Part shown: piece by piece, positions 35,440 through 43,516 of the stretch
How the letters are laid out: each line of letters begins with the position of its first letter
How positions within the stretch are numbered: the first letter of the stretch is position 1
Source of the DNA: Rhodovulum sulfidophilum DSM 1374
Lineage (GTDB): Bacteria > Pseudomonadota > Alphaproteobacteria > Rhodobacterales > Rhodobacteraceae
Length of the DNA stretch: 64,000 nucleotides
NCBI RefSeq assembly: GCF_001633165.1
Contig: NZ_CP015418.1
Location: 558,001-622,000, forward strand
Direction of reading: 5' to 3'
Program-made: the position numbers and the translations under genes
Notes under the pieces: model-generated
What the model was told of the DNA's origin: nothing
Database searches by the model: none
Seen by the model: only the letters and a program-made list of their open reading frames with translations

Positions 35440-36419
35440 CAGTAGTCGAGCCTCGGATCGATGGCGGTGGCCAGAAGGTCCACGGCGATGTTGATCAGGA
35501 CGAAGACGGCGGCGGTGACGATGGCGATGCCCTGGATCAGCGGGAAATCGCGCTGCATCACGGCATTGATGGTCAGAAGGCCGAGCCCCGGGTAGTCGAA
35601 GATGAACTCGATCACGAGAACCCCGCCCAGAAGCATCGAGAACTGCACGCCCAGCAGGTTCAGAAGCGGCACTGCCGAATTCTTCAGCGCATGGCGAAAG
35701 ACGATCTGGTTGCGCGACAGGCCACGCACGCGGGCGATGTCGATGAAGCTCTGCCCCATCACCCCCGCCACCGAGACGGTCAGGGTGCGGATGATGAAGG
35801 GCGCGATCTCGACCGCCAGAACCAGCGCCGGCAGGATGGTGTAGGAAAACCCCTTGTAGCCGATGGCGGGCAGCAGGTTCAGCTTGACCGACAACAAGAG
35901 CGCCAGAACGATCCCCAGCCAGAAATTGGGCAGGCTCACGAACAGGGACGAGCTATAAAGCGCCAGCCGGTCGGGCAGCCGCCCCGGGTAAAGCCCGCCC
36001 CAGACGCCGATGGGCACCCCGATCATCAGGGCAAAGACCATCGCCAGCAGCGCCAGCTGCAGCGTCATCGGCGCGGTCTCGGCGATCAGGTCAAGCACCT
36101 TGGCGCGCTCGCCGCGGGTGGAATCGTCGAAGCTTGCGCCCCCCACGGCAGCGCCGCTGGCGGGCCGCACGAAGGATTCGCCCAGATCGCCCTGCAGCAC
36201 ATTGCCCATGTAGCGGCCGAACTGGACGTAGATCGGATCGCGCAGCCCCATTTCGGCGGCGATCTCCTCGACCAGGGTATCGGGGGCCATGCCCCCCACC
36301 ATCAGCCGGACCGGATCGCCCGGCACGACGCGCAACAGCGTGAAGATCAGGGCAGAGACCAGAAAGATGATGATCGCGCCCTGCCCCAGCCGTCGCGCGA
36401 GGAATCTTAGGATGAACAT
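35439..36419 (-). CDS. peptide-type ABC importer permease (DppB class)
   Basis: A 326-residue permease starting MFILRFLARRLGQGAIIIFLVSALIFTLLRV, the standard first helix, then LPNFWLGIVLALLL and the coupling loop DIARVRGLSRNQIVFRHALKNSAVPL. A periplasmic insertion (about 85-110, RPASGAAVGGASFDDSTRGE) is longer than usual. An upstream in-frame extension exists but overlaps the binding-protein gene antisense-like and is rejected. The gene follows the binding-protein gene after a strong hairpin. Confidence 0.87.
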   Translation of the reverse strand: MFILRFLARRLGQGAIIIFLVSALIFTLLRVVPGDPVRLMVGGMAPDTLVEEIAAEMGLRDPIYVQFGRYMGNVLQGDLGESFVRPASGAAVGGASFDDSTRGERAKVLDLIAETAPMTLQLALLAMVFALMIGVPIGVWGGLYPGRLPDRLALYSSSLFVSLPNFWLGIVLALLLSVKLNLLPAIGYKGFSYTILPALVLAVEIAPFIIRTLTVSVAGVMGQSFIDIARVRGLSRNQIVFRHALKNSAVPLLNLLGVQFSMLLGGVLVIEFIFDYPGLGLLTINAVMQRDFPLIQGIAIVTAAVFVLINIAVDLLATAIDPRLDY

Positions 36420-36454
36420 CGGCAAGCTCCCGGATGCGTGGCGTTCCCGTCGAT

Positions 36455-36490
36455 GGCCGGAGCCCCCGGATGAGTGGCGGGGCTCCGGCC
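36455..36490 (-). promoter_or_regulatory. intercistronic hairpin between binding protein and permease
   Basis: A perfect 12-base stem (GGCCGGAGCCCC / GGGGCTCCGGCC) with a 12-base loop lies between the binding-protein stop and the permease start. In ABC operons such hairpins protect the upstream message and let the binding protein be made in excess. Confidence 0.7.
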
Positions 36491-36496
36491 GGCCGA

Positions 36497-38071
36497 TCAG
36501 CTCAGCGTCGTCCGGGATGCGTCCGACTGGCCATCCGGATAGATGAAGAGCCCGTCCACATTGCTTCGCATCCCGTGGATCAGCACCGAGGTGAACAGGC
36601 TCAGCGCCGGGGCCTTGTCGGCCAGCATCGGCATCAGGTTGGTCTGCAGGCTTTCCTTGCGCGCCTCGAGCGAGGGCGCGTCGCGTTCGGCATCGAGCGC
36701 GGCGTCGATCTCGGGATCGACGATGCCGCAGATCCGCTTGGCGCTGGAATGGAAATGCGTGCGCAGGACCAGATCGGGCTCGGGCGAGCCGGTGGACCAG
36801 CCGCAATCGACCATATGGCCCGGGCCGCCGCCTGGGCGGTCGTAGAGCCGCTCGTTCCAGGCCGCGACCTCCATCACGTTCAGCTTGACCGGGAAGCCCT
36901 GTTCCTGCAGCAGCGCCGCGATCAGCTCGCCATATTCCTTGGTCTTGGGATAGAAGCCGGTCGAGGTGATGTATTCCAGCTCGGGCAGCCCCTCGCCGCC
37001 CGGATAGCCCGCCTCGGCCAGCAGGCGCTGGCATTCGTCGGGATCGTATTCGGGGTAATTCTCCAGATCGATATAGCCGAACTTGATCGGCGAGATGAAA
37101 TTCGACGAGGCCTCGCCGGCCGAGCCCATGATCTCCATGATCATGCTGCGGTCGATGGCATGGCAGGCGGCCCTGCGCACGCGCCAGTCGTCGAAGGGCG
37201 GCTTCGAGCAGCGGAACCACAGGTACTTGTTCTCGACCGAGACCAGCCGCGAGATCTTGATGTCGTCGCGCGCCTCCAGCGTCTCGACCTGTTCGGGCTC
37301 CAGCCGTTCGATGACATCGGCCTGCCCGTTCATCAGCGACAGCATCCGGGTCGTGGCATCGCCCACAAACGAGAAGGTGACGCCCGTGACCTTGGGCGCG
37401 CCGCGGAAATAGCCCTCATAGGCTTCCATCACGGTGTCGTTGCCGCGCTGCTCGACAAAGCGGAAGGGGCCGGTGCCGTTCAGCCGCTGCGACAGCGGCC
37501 CCTTGGGGCCCCCGGCCACGTCCTTCGCCGACAGGATCGGCAGATAGGAGGCAAGGAAGATGAACAGCGAGGCGCCATAGCCGCCCTTCGAGGTGTCGAC
37601 GATCACGGTATGATCGTCGGGGGTCTCGACCGCGAAAGTGTCGGGGCCGCCCGGATAGACCTGCTTGGGCCGGTCGAGCTGGGCGCCATATTCGAAGGTC
37701 GCCTTGACGTCCTCGGCGGTGAAGGGCTTGCCGTCATGGAAGGTGATGCCGTCCCGCAGCTTGATCTGCAGCCGGTGGGCATCCAGTTCGGTGATCTCGG
37801 TGGCGAGCTCGTAGACCACCTTTTCGGGATCGTCGGGGCGCATCGGGGCCCGGGTCAGGTAACCCATGACGAAGCCCTCGATATTGGTCTGGGACAGCGT
37901 CGTATGCGCGGTCGGGTCCCAGTTGCCGGTGATGTTCTCGGCCGAGAGGAACACCAGCGGGCGGGCCTCCTGCGCAAAGGCCGAGCTGAAGAAGAAGTCG
38001 GGATTGATGCGCGCCGCGCCCAGGGCCGTTCCGGCCAGGGCGCCGTATCGAAGGAAACTCCGTCTGTCCAT
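36497..38071 (-). CDS. Tat-exported substrate-binding protein of a peptide-type ABC importer
   Basis: A 524-residue periplasmic protein. MDRRSFLRYGALAGTALGAA is a twin-arginine signal; export is expected at about residue 33. The body fits SBP_bac_5: TTLSQTNIEGFVMGYLTRAP, LRDGITFHDGKPFTAEDVKATFEY, GTGPFRFVEQRGNDTVM, VTFSFVGDATTRMLSLMNGQADVIE and VRRAACHAIDRSMIM. The ligand is not known. A folded, Tat-exported binding protein and neighbouring amidohydrolase and ethanolamine genes suggest a small amide or amino-alcohol conjugate rather than a peptide. It is the second gene of the operon, after the IMPase-like phosphatase. Confidence 0.87.
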   Translation of the reverse strand: MDRRSFLRYGALAGTALGAARINPDFFFSSAFAQEARPLVFLSAENITGNWDPTAHTTLSQTNIEGFVMGYLTRAPMRPDDPEKVVYELATEITELDAHRLQIKLRDGITFHDGKPFTAEDVKATFEYGAQLDRPKQVYPGGPDTFAVETPDDHTVIVDTSKGGYGASLFIFLASYLPILSAKDVAGGPKGPLSQRLNGTGPFRFVEQRGNDTVMEAYEGYFRGAPKVTGVTFSFVGDATTRMLSLMNGQADVIERLEPEQVETLEARDDIKISRLVSVENKYLWFRCSKPPFDDWRVRRAACHAIDRSMIMEIMGSAGEASSNFISPIKFGYIDLENYPEYDPDECQRLLAEAGYPGGEGLPELEYITSTGFYPKTKEYGELIAALLQEQGFPVKLNVMEVAAWNERLYDRPGGGPGHMVDCGWSTGSPEPDLVLRTHFHSSAKRICGIVDPEIDAALDAERDAPSLEARKESLQTNLMPMLADKAPALSLFTSVLIHGMRSNVDGLFIYPDGQSDASRTTLS

Positions 38072-38143
38072 GGTGGTGCTCTCCTTGTTGGTCTGTCTGT
38101 TGTCGTGATGACGGCAGGCCCCGGTTGATCCGGGATCGCTGCC

Positions 38144-38938
38144 TCAGGCCGCCTGGCCTGCCCGCAGCCTCGCGATCCGGTCCAGCATGGCCCGGTGCAG
38201 CTCGGGCGTGGCCGCAGCCAGCACCTCGCCGGCCGAGCCGACGCCAAGCGCCTGCCCCTGCCAGTCGGTGATGACCCCGCCCGCGCCGCGGATGACCTGC
38301 ACCAGCGGCAGGTAGTCGTAAGGCTGCAGCCCGGTTTCCAGCACCAGATCGCAATGGCCCGAGGCCAGAAGCGCATAGGCATAGCAATCGCCGCCGAAGC
38401 GCAGCATCCGGACCGACCGGCGCAGCATCTCCAGCACCTCGCTATCGGCGCCCGAGAACAGCATGGGATCGGTGGTATAGGCGAAGGCCTCGGCCGGATC
38501 GGTGCAGGCGCTGGTGCGGCAAGGCCGACCGTTCAGGGTGGTGGCCTGGCCCTCGACCCCGCACCAGCGCTCGCCGAGCGCGGGCATGTCGATCTGCCCC
38601 AGACAGGGCGCGCCATCCTTCAGAAGCGCCATCAGCCCGCCGAACAGCGGATTGCCGGTGACATAGCTCTTGGTGCCGTCGATCGGATCGACGACCCACA
38701 GGTGGTCGCTGTCGGGGCGCAGCGGCGCCTGTTCCTCGCCGAAGATGCCATGGCCGGGAAAGCGCGCCATGATCCGGTCGCGCATCAGCGCCTCGACGGC
38801 GCGGTCGGCCAGGGTGACGGGACTGTCATCGGCCTTGCTCTCGACATCCAGCGCCTGACGGAAATGCTTCAGCGCGACGCGGCCCGCCTCGTCTGCCGTG
38901 TCATTCGCGAAACGCAGCGCATCGCCCAACTCGCCCAT
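38144..38938 (-). CDS. inositol monophosphatase-family phosphatase
   Basis: A 264-residue Mg-dependent phosphatase. Metal-site motifs are SPVTLADRAVEALMRD, GIFGEE (Glu68/69), WVVDPIDGTKSY (Asp84, Asp87) and the late LETGLQPYDYLPL in place of the usual WD motif. The close resemblance is to the HisN/histidinol-phosphatase and IMPase-like branch. In this operon it may dephosphorylate a product of the kinases, or a phosphorylated substrate; a histidine-biosynthesis role is possible but the context does not favour it. The ATG reads MGELGDAL; a longer frame runs into the promoter. First gene of the operon, divergent from the DeoR gene. Confidence 0.85.
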   Translation of the reverse strand: MGELGDALRFANDTADEAGRVALKHFRQALDVESKADDSPVTLADRAVEALMRDRIMARFPGHGIFGEEQAPLRPDSDHLWVVDPIDGTKSYVTGNPLFGGLMALLKDGAPCLGQIDMPALGERWCGVEGQATTLNGRPCRTSACTDPAEAFAYTTDPMLFSGADSEVLEMLRRSVRMLRFGGDCYAYALLASGHCDLVLETGLQPYDYLPLVQVIRGAGGVITDWQGQALGVGSAGEVLAAATPELHRAMLDRIARLRAGQAA

Positions 38939-39211
38939 AAGTACCAACCCCGGCCTTGCAATTCGACATGTTCTTTCTCCAGCTTCCACAGTCAGGACGG
39001 AAAACGTCAAGAAAAACGCACATAAATCCCCATAATTCACAAATAGCCTAGATGATAAGCGTGCTGCACGCCCGAAAGCGTGTGGAATACGCGATTAAAC
39101 AGGCAAGCTCCGCGACATTCCGCCCCCAGGTCCCACAAATTTCCCACGCAAATGTGGCGAATCCCGCAGGGCCTGCTAAAAAGACACAAGGGATATGAGG
39201 AGAGTTCCGGG
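38939..39211. promoter_or_regulatory. divergent control region of the ABC-eut operon and its DeoR regulator
   Basis: A 273-base AT-richer gap between two divergent genes. It holds CATAA repeats (near 39022 and 39034), a GCGTG-CTG-CACGC hairpin at 39059-39071, and an imperfect inverted repeat CCACA(A)ATTT...AAATGTGG at 39133-39157. One or more of these could be the DeoR site; none is a clear consensus match. No cobalamin riboswitch was recognised. Confidence 0.45.
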
Positions 39212-39982
39212 ATGCAGCCTTACGAAAGACACGCGAAGATCCTGGAGCGGCTCGGCCATGACCGCCGGGTCTTCACCGCCCAGCTGGCGCGGATGTTCGA
39301 CGTCTCGCATGAAACCGTGCGCCGCGACCTTCTCGAGATGGAACAGAGCGGCAGCCTGACCCGGGTCCATGGCGGCGCCGTCGCGGCGGATCGCGAGATC
39401 CTGCCAGAGCCCGCCTTCTCGGAACGCCGCGTCGTCCATGCGGACAAGAAGGCCGCCATCGGCGCGCTGGCCGCGACCCTGATCCCGCCGGGTTCGACCG
39501 TCTTCATCGACGCGGGCACCACGACCTGCGCCTTCGCCCGGGCGCTGGCGCGGGAGGGCGAGATGCGGATCATCACCAATTCCATCGAGATCGCACAGCT
39601 CGCCGGCCCCGCCCGGGACTGCGACACGCTTCTGCTGGGCGGACGCCCCCATACCGACGTGCCCGCCACCTATGGCGAGATGACCCTGTCCGAGATCGAC
39701 CGCTTCCTTGCCGATTACGCCGTGCTTTCGCCGGTCGGACTGCATGCCGACCGGGGCGCGACCGATTACGCACTGCACGAGGCCGAGGTCGCCCGCGCCA
39801 TGATGCGGCGCTCGCGCGATTGCATCATGCTGTGCCATTCGGAGAAGATCGGCACCGAAAGCCGGGTCTCGATCTGCCGTCTCGACGAAATCGACCATCT
39901 GGTCACCGATGACGCCGCCGACCGCAGCCTGCGCCTGCCCCGCGGCGAGATCCATTACGCAGAGACGCGCCCGGGCCTCTGA
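39212..39982 (+). CDS. DeoR/GlpR-family transcriptional regulator
   Basis: A 256-residue repressor type. The N-terminal helix-turn-helix reads RVFTAQLARMFDVSHETVRRDLLEMEQSGSLTRVHGGAV, the family signature. The C-terminal effector domain has VFIDAGTTTCAFARAL, IITNSIEIAQL and LLLGGR, the phosphorylated-ligand pocket of the DeoR C-domain. GAGGAG precedes the ATG. It is divergent from the ten-gene operon, so local control is likely; a phosphorylated metabolite as inducer would fit the two kinase genes in the operon. Confidence 0.9.
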   Translation: MQPYERHAKILERLGHDRRVFTAQLARMFDVSHETVRRDLLEMEQSGSLTRVHGGAVAADREILPEPAFSERRVVHADKKAAIGALAATLIPPGSTVFIDAGTTTCAFARALAREGEMRIITNSIEIAQLAGPARDCDTLLLGGRPHTDVPATYGEMTLSEIDRFLADYAVLSPVGLHADRGATDYALHEAEVARAMMRRSRDCIMLCHSEKIGTESRVSICRLDEIDHLVTDDAADRSLRLPRGEIHYAETRPGL

Positions 39983-40166
39983 GTCCTTCCCGGTCAGGCC
40001 ACGGGCAACAGCGCGGAAACGCCTGAAAGGGCCTTTCATCAGGGTCTTGACAGGCTACCTGCCGACCGGCGGTTTCGCCGCCCGTCCTGCCAACCCGGGG
40101 CATGGGGTTCCGGCCATCAGGGTCGCCATGTCGCGACCTGTCACCCCCGGACCTTGCCCAAACGAA

Positions 40167-40189
40167 AGGGCCGCCCCCTGGGCGGCCCT
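40167..40189 (-). terminator. terminator of the HU gene
   Basis: Perfect 10-base stem (AGGGCCGCCC / GGGCGGCCCT), 3-base loop, followed on the minus strand by TTTCGTTT. It lies 32 bases after the HU stop codon. Best-formed intrinsic terminator in the window. Confidence 0.75.
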
Positions 40190-40221
40190 GAACCGTAAAC
40201 TATCGACCTGACGCTGGTGGA

Positions 40222-40509
40222 TCAGCCGTTCACGCTGTCCTTCAGGGCCTTCGCGATGGTGACCTTCACCACCTTGTCGGCGTCCTTCTTGAACTGCTCG
40301 CCGGTGGCCGGGTTGCGCACCATGCGCTCGGGGCGCTCGCGGCAGTAGATCTTGCCCACGCTGGGCAGGGTCACCGAGCCGCCGGCCGCCACCTCACGGG
40401 TGATAATCGCGGTCATCGCTTCGAGGGCGGCGGAGGCGGTTTTCTTGTCGGCCTCCATCTCCTCGGCGAGGGCCGCAACCAGCTGGGTCTTGGTCATGGG
40501 TTTGGCCAT
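40222..40509 (-). CDS. HU-family DNA-binding protein
   Basis: A 95-residue nucleoid protein. It starts MAKPMTKTQLVAALAEEMEADKKTASAALEAMTAII and ends with the arm region KIYCRERPERMVRNPATGEQFKKDADKVVKVTIAKALKD, including the R-x-x-R-N-P-x-T-G-E motif that intercalates in the minor groove. The ATG has a GAGGAGA site. A longer frame upstream is not part of the protein. It is a single-gene unit with its own terminator. IHF is less likely because the sequence is closer to HU. Confidence 0.93.
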   Translation of the reverse strand: MAKPMTKTQLVAALAEEMEADKKTASAALEAMTAIITREVAAGGSVTLPSVGKIYCRERPERMVRNPATGEQFKKDADKVVKVTIAKALKDSVNG

Positions 40510-40855
40510 GTATGGTCTCCTCGTTCCTGCCCTCTGTGGGGGCGTGTCGCGTGTATTTAACTCAGTATTGCGGGCCCACACAACCATTTGTGGGGCAAAC
40601 AACCGTATTTCATAGCGTTCTGCGACCGTTTTTCGGCCCATCGGAGGCAATGCGCAAGCCGAAGCCGACCGCACCGGCGCTTTTCCCCCTATCGGGGGCC
40701 CGAACGCCTCATCCGGGGCCGGGAACGGCGGATCCCGATACCGGCTCCGGCCCATAGCGGCGCCGTCCCGCAACGCGGCTCCCGGGCACCGGCGCCGGGC
40801 GATCCCTGCGCGGTCCAAGCACGGTTAAAGCCCGGGCCCGGGCGTTGCGCCGATG
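40510..40855. other. 346-base stretch between HU and amn
   Basis: It holds the HU promoter region, with an AT-rich patch and an inverted repeat CCCACA-N8-TGTGGG at 40575-40594. The rest is GC-rich and without a supported gene. Confidence 0.55.
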
Positions 40856-42334
40856 TCAGAGAAAGGCGGTTTCCTCGAAGCTGCGCAGCTTGCGGCTGTG
40901 AATGCGTTCCAGCGGCATGTCACGCAGAAGCTCCATCGCCCGCACCCCGATCGCCAGATGCCGCGCGACTTGGGTCTTGTAGAAATCAGACGCCATGCCC
41001 GGCAGCTTCAGCTCGCCATGCAAAGGCCGGTCGGACACGCAAAGCAGCGTGCCGTAGGGCACCCGGAAACGAAAGCCGTTGGCGGCGATGGTGGCGCTTT
41101 CCATGTCGAGCGCGATGGCGCGGGACTGCGACAGCCGCTGCACCGGGCCGGTCTGGTCCGACAGTTCCCAGTTGCGGTTGTCGATGGTGGCGACCGTGCC
41201 CGTGCGCATGATCCGCTTGAGCCCGTAGCCCTCGAGCCGGGTCACCTCCTCGACCGCATCCTCCAGCGCGACCTGGATCTCGGCCAGCGCCGGGATCGGC
41301 ACCCAGAGCGGCAGGTCGTTGTCCAGCACATGATCCTCGCGCAGATAGCCATGGGCCAGCACGAAATCGCCCAGCCGCTGCGAATTGCGCAGGCCCGCGC
41401 AATGGCCCACCATCAGCCAGGCATGCGGGCGCAGCACCGCGATATGGTCGGTCGCGGTCTTCGCATTCGAGGGGCCGACGCCGATATTGACCAGCGTGAT
41501 GCCCTGCCCGTCGGCGCGCTTGAGGTGATAGGAGGGCATCTGCGGCAGCTTGAGCGGCACCGGCAGCTGGGTCTCGGGCGCCCGGATCTCGGCATTGCCG
41601 GGACCGACCAGCGCGGTATAGCCGCTGTCGGGATCGGCCAGCGCCCGCCGCGCCAGCGCCTCGAATTCCTCGACATAGAACTGGTAGTTGGTGAACAGGA
41701 CGTGGTTCTGGAAATGCTCGGGCGCGGTCGCGGTGTAATGCGCGAGCCGGGCCAGCGAATAATCCACGCGCTGCGCGGTAAAGGGTGCCAGCGGCCGGGC
41801 CGCGCCCTCGGGCATGGTCCAGGTGCCGTTGACGATGTCGTCATTGGTCGTGGTCAGGTCCGGCACGTCGAAGAGATCGCGCAAGGGCACCTCCAGCGCG
41901 CCGTCCTGGGGCACGGTGACCCCGGCGCTGCCCATCGCGAAATGAATCGGGATCGGCGTGGTCGAGGGGCCGATCATCACCGGCTGGCCGTGGTTTTCCA
42001 GAAGCAGCCCGATCTGCTGGCGCAGGTAATTGGCGAAAAGATCGGGCCGGGTGACGGTGGTGACATAGGTGCCGGGCTCGGCGACATGACCGAAAGACAG
42101 GCGGCTGTCGACCAGGGCATGGCTGACCGTGGTGAAGCGGATCTCGGGATAGACCGCGCGGAACCGGGCATGGGGGGCCGATCCGGACAGCACCTCGGCG
42201 AAGCGGGCCCGAAGAAAACCGGTTGCGGTCTCATAAAGCTCGACCAGCCGTCCGACGGCTGCGGCCGCATCCGTGAAGGCTTCGGCGTCGGGCAGGCTGG
42301 GGCTGGAAAGCGGAAGGTCGCTCTGGTCCGGCAT
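40856..42334 (-). CDS. amn: AMP nucleosidase
   Basis: Splits AMP into adenine and ribose 5-phosphate, adjusting adenylate pools. The 492-residue enzyme has an N-terminal regulatory domain (about 15-190: FRAVYPEIRFTTVSHALVDSRLSFGHVAEPGTYVTTVTRP) and a C-terminal nucleoside-phosphorylase-like domain (LVNIGVGPSNAKTATDHIAVLRPHAWLMVGHCAGLRNSQRLGDFVLAHGY; IALDMESATIAANGFRFRVPYGTLLCVSDRP). Length matches the family. The start MPDQSDLPLSS is preferred over a frame that would extend into the repeat region upstream. Confidence 0.95.
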   Translation of the reverse strand: MPDQSDLPLSSPSLPDAEAFTDAAAAVGRLVELYETATGFLRARFAEVLSGSAPHARFRAVYPEIRFTTVSHALVDSRLSFGHVAEPGTYVTTVTRPDLFANYLRQQIGLLLENHGQPVMIGPSTTPIPIHFAMGSAGVTVPQDGALEVPLRDLFDVPDLTTTNDDIVNGTWTMPEGAARPLAPFTAQRVDYSLARLAHYTATAPEHFQNHVLFTNYQFYVEEFEALARRALADPDSGYTALVGPGNAEIRAPETQLPVPLKLPQMPSYHLKRADGQGITLVNIGVGPSNAKTATDHIAVLRPHAWLMVGHCAGLRNSQRLGDFVLAHGYLREDHVLDNDLPLWVPIPALAEIQVALEDAVEEVTRLEGYGLKRIMRTGTVATIDNRNWELSDQTGPVQRLSQSRAIALDMESATIAANGFRFRVPYGTLLCVSDRPLHGELKLPGMASDFYKTQVARHLAIGVRAMELLRDMPLERIHSRKLRSFEETAFL

Positions 42335-42388
42335 GGGCAGGTCTCCGGTCGGCTGGGGCGGGGTTGGGCCAAGTGTCACGCTTTGCCC

Positions 42389-42478
42389 GCGAGGCGCAAG
42401 CCTCGCCCGTCGCAAACACGGGGCGCAAGCCTCGCCGTTACCAGACACGGGGCGAAGCCTCGCCCCTGGCAAACGCGG
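42389..42478. repeat. three tandem 28-29-base repeats upstream of amn
   Basis: Units start at 42393, 42422 and 42451 and share the core GGCGCAAGCCTCGCC (the third lacks one base) and a tail CAAACACGG or similar. In the first, GCGAGGC-GCAA-GCCTCGC forms a 7-base stem with a GNRA-type tetraloop. They fill the gap between the divergent amn and epimerase genes. Confidence 0.7.
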
Positions 42479-42556
42479 GGCCGCCCACCCAAGGCCCGGG
42501 ACCTCGACAGACCCCGCCCCCTTGCCAGCGGCGCCGCGCGGAACAATCTATGGGAC

Positions 42557-43417
42557 ATGACAGGGACACTTCTTTCCATCGGGCATGGATATTCCGCCCG
42601 CGAGCTTGCGCAGAGCCTCGAACCGGGCTGGCGCGTGATCGGCACCAGCCGCAGCGCCGAGGGCGCCGAGGCGCTCCGCCGGACCGGCATCGAGGCCCGG
42701 ATCTGGCCCGGAGACGATCTCGGCCCCGATCTGGCCGCGGCCACGCATCTCATGACCTCGGTGCCGCCCGGCGCCTCGGGCGATCCGGTGCTGGCCGCCC
42801 TCGGCGAGACGTTGCGCGCGGCGCGGCACCTGCGCTGGGTCGGCTATCTCTCGACCACCGGGGTCTATGGCGATCATGGCGGCGACTGGGTCGACGAGAC
42901 GGCGCCGCTGACCCCCGCGACCTCGCGCGGCGAGGCCCGGGTCGCGGCCGAGGCGGGCTGGGCCGCGCTGGGTCTGCCGCTGCATATCTTCCGGCTGGCG
43001 GGGATCTACGGGCCGGGCCGCTCGCCGCTCGATCGGGTGCGCGAGGGCCGCGCCCAGCGCATCGTCAAGGAGGGCCAGGTGTTCTCGCGCATCCATGTCG
43101 CGGATATCGCCCAGGTGCTGGCCGCCTCGATGGCCGCGCCCGATCCCGGCGCGATCTACAACCTCGCCGATGACGAGCCCGCCCCGCCCGACGAGGTAAT
43201 CGCCTTCGCCGCCGAGATGCTGGGCCTGCCGGTGCCGCCCGCCATTCCCTTCGAAAAGGCCGAGCTGAGCCCGATGGCCCGAAGCTTCTACGCGGAATCG
43301 AAGCGGGTCCGGAACGACCGGATCAAGACCGAGCTCGGGGTCCATCTGCGCCATCCCGACTATCGCGCCGGTCTGGCCGCTCTGCTGGAGACGGAACGCG
43401 CCGCAATGATCCGCTGA
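42557..43417 (+). CDS. NAD(P)-dependent epimerase (YeeZ-like short SDR)
   Basis: A 286-residue extended short-chain-dehydrogenase-type protein. LLSIGHGYSARELAQSL is the nucleotide-binding turn (atypical GHGYSA), GYLSTTGVYGDHGGDWVDE the substrate region, and RLAGIYGPGRSPLDRVREGRAQRI, SRIHVADIAQVLAASM and YNLADDEP the later family landmarks. YeeZ-like proteins have no proven function. The usual catalytic YxxxK is not evident, so it may bind rather than turn over. Transcribed alone. Confidence 0.82.
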   Translation: MTGTLLSIGHGYSARELAQSLEPGWRVIGTSRSAEGAEALRRTGIEARIWPGDDLGPDLAAATHLMTSVPPGASGDPVLAALGETLRAARHLRWVGYLSTTGVYGDHGGDWVDETAPLTPATSRGEARVAAEAGWAALGLPLHIFRLAGIYGPGRSPLDRVREGRAQRIVKEGQVFSRIHVADIAQVLAASMAAPDPGAIYNLADDEPAPPDEVIAFAAEMLGLPVPPAIPFEKAELSPMARSFYAESKRVRNDRIKTELGVHLRHPDYRAGLAALLETERAAMIR

Positions 43418-43438
43418 CGTCAGCGCCGGGATCGGCAC

Positions 43439-43457
43439 GGGTGCCCCGCGGGCACCC
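43439..43457. terminator. bidirectional terminator between epimerase and dxs
   Basis: Perfect 8-base stem (GGGTGCCC / GGGCACCC) with loop CGC between two convergent genes. Confidence 0.6.
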
Positions 43458-43516
43458 GCCTTGCGGGCCGGTTCTCCGGCCCTGGTTCTCAGGCCCGTGT
43501 TTTCAAACCCGGTTTA

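Noticed and set aside
38939..39211. Cobalamin riboswitch expected for a B12-dependent operon
   Set aside because: No B12-box-like conserved core was found in the leader on either strand.
42389..42478. Possible short CRISPR array
   Set aside because: Only three imperfect units in direct succession without unique spacers, and no cas genes.
40853..43417. Plus-strand frame of 854 codons running across amn into the epimerase gene
   Set aside because: The first part is antisense to amn and low in complexity; only the last 286 codons, from the ATG at 42557, look like a protein.
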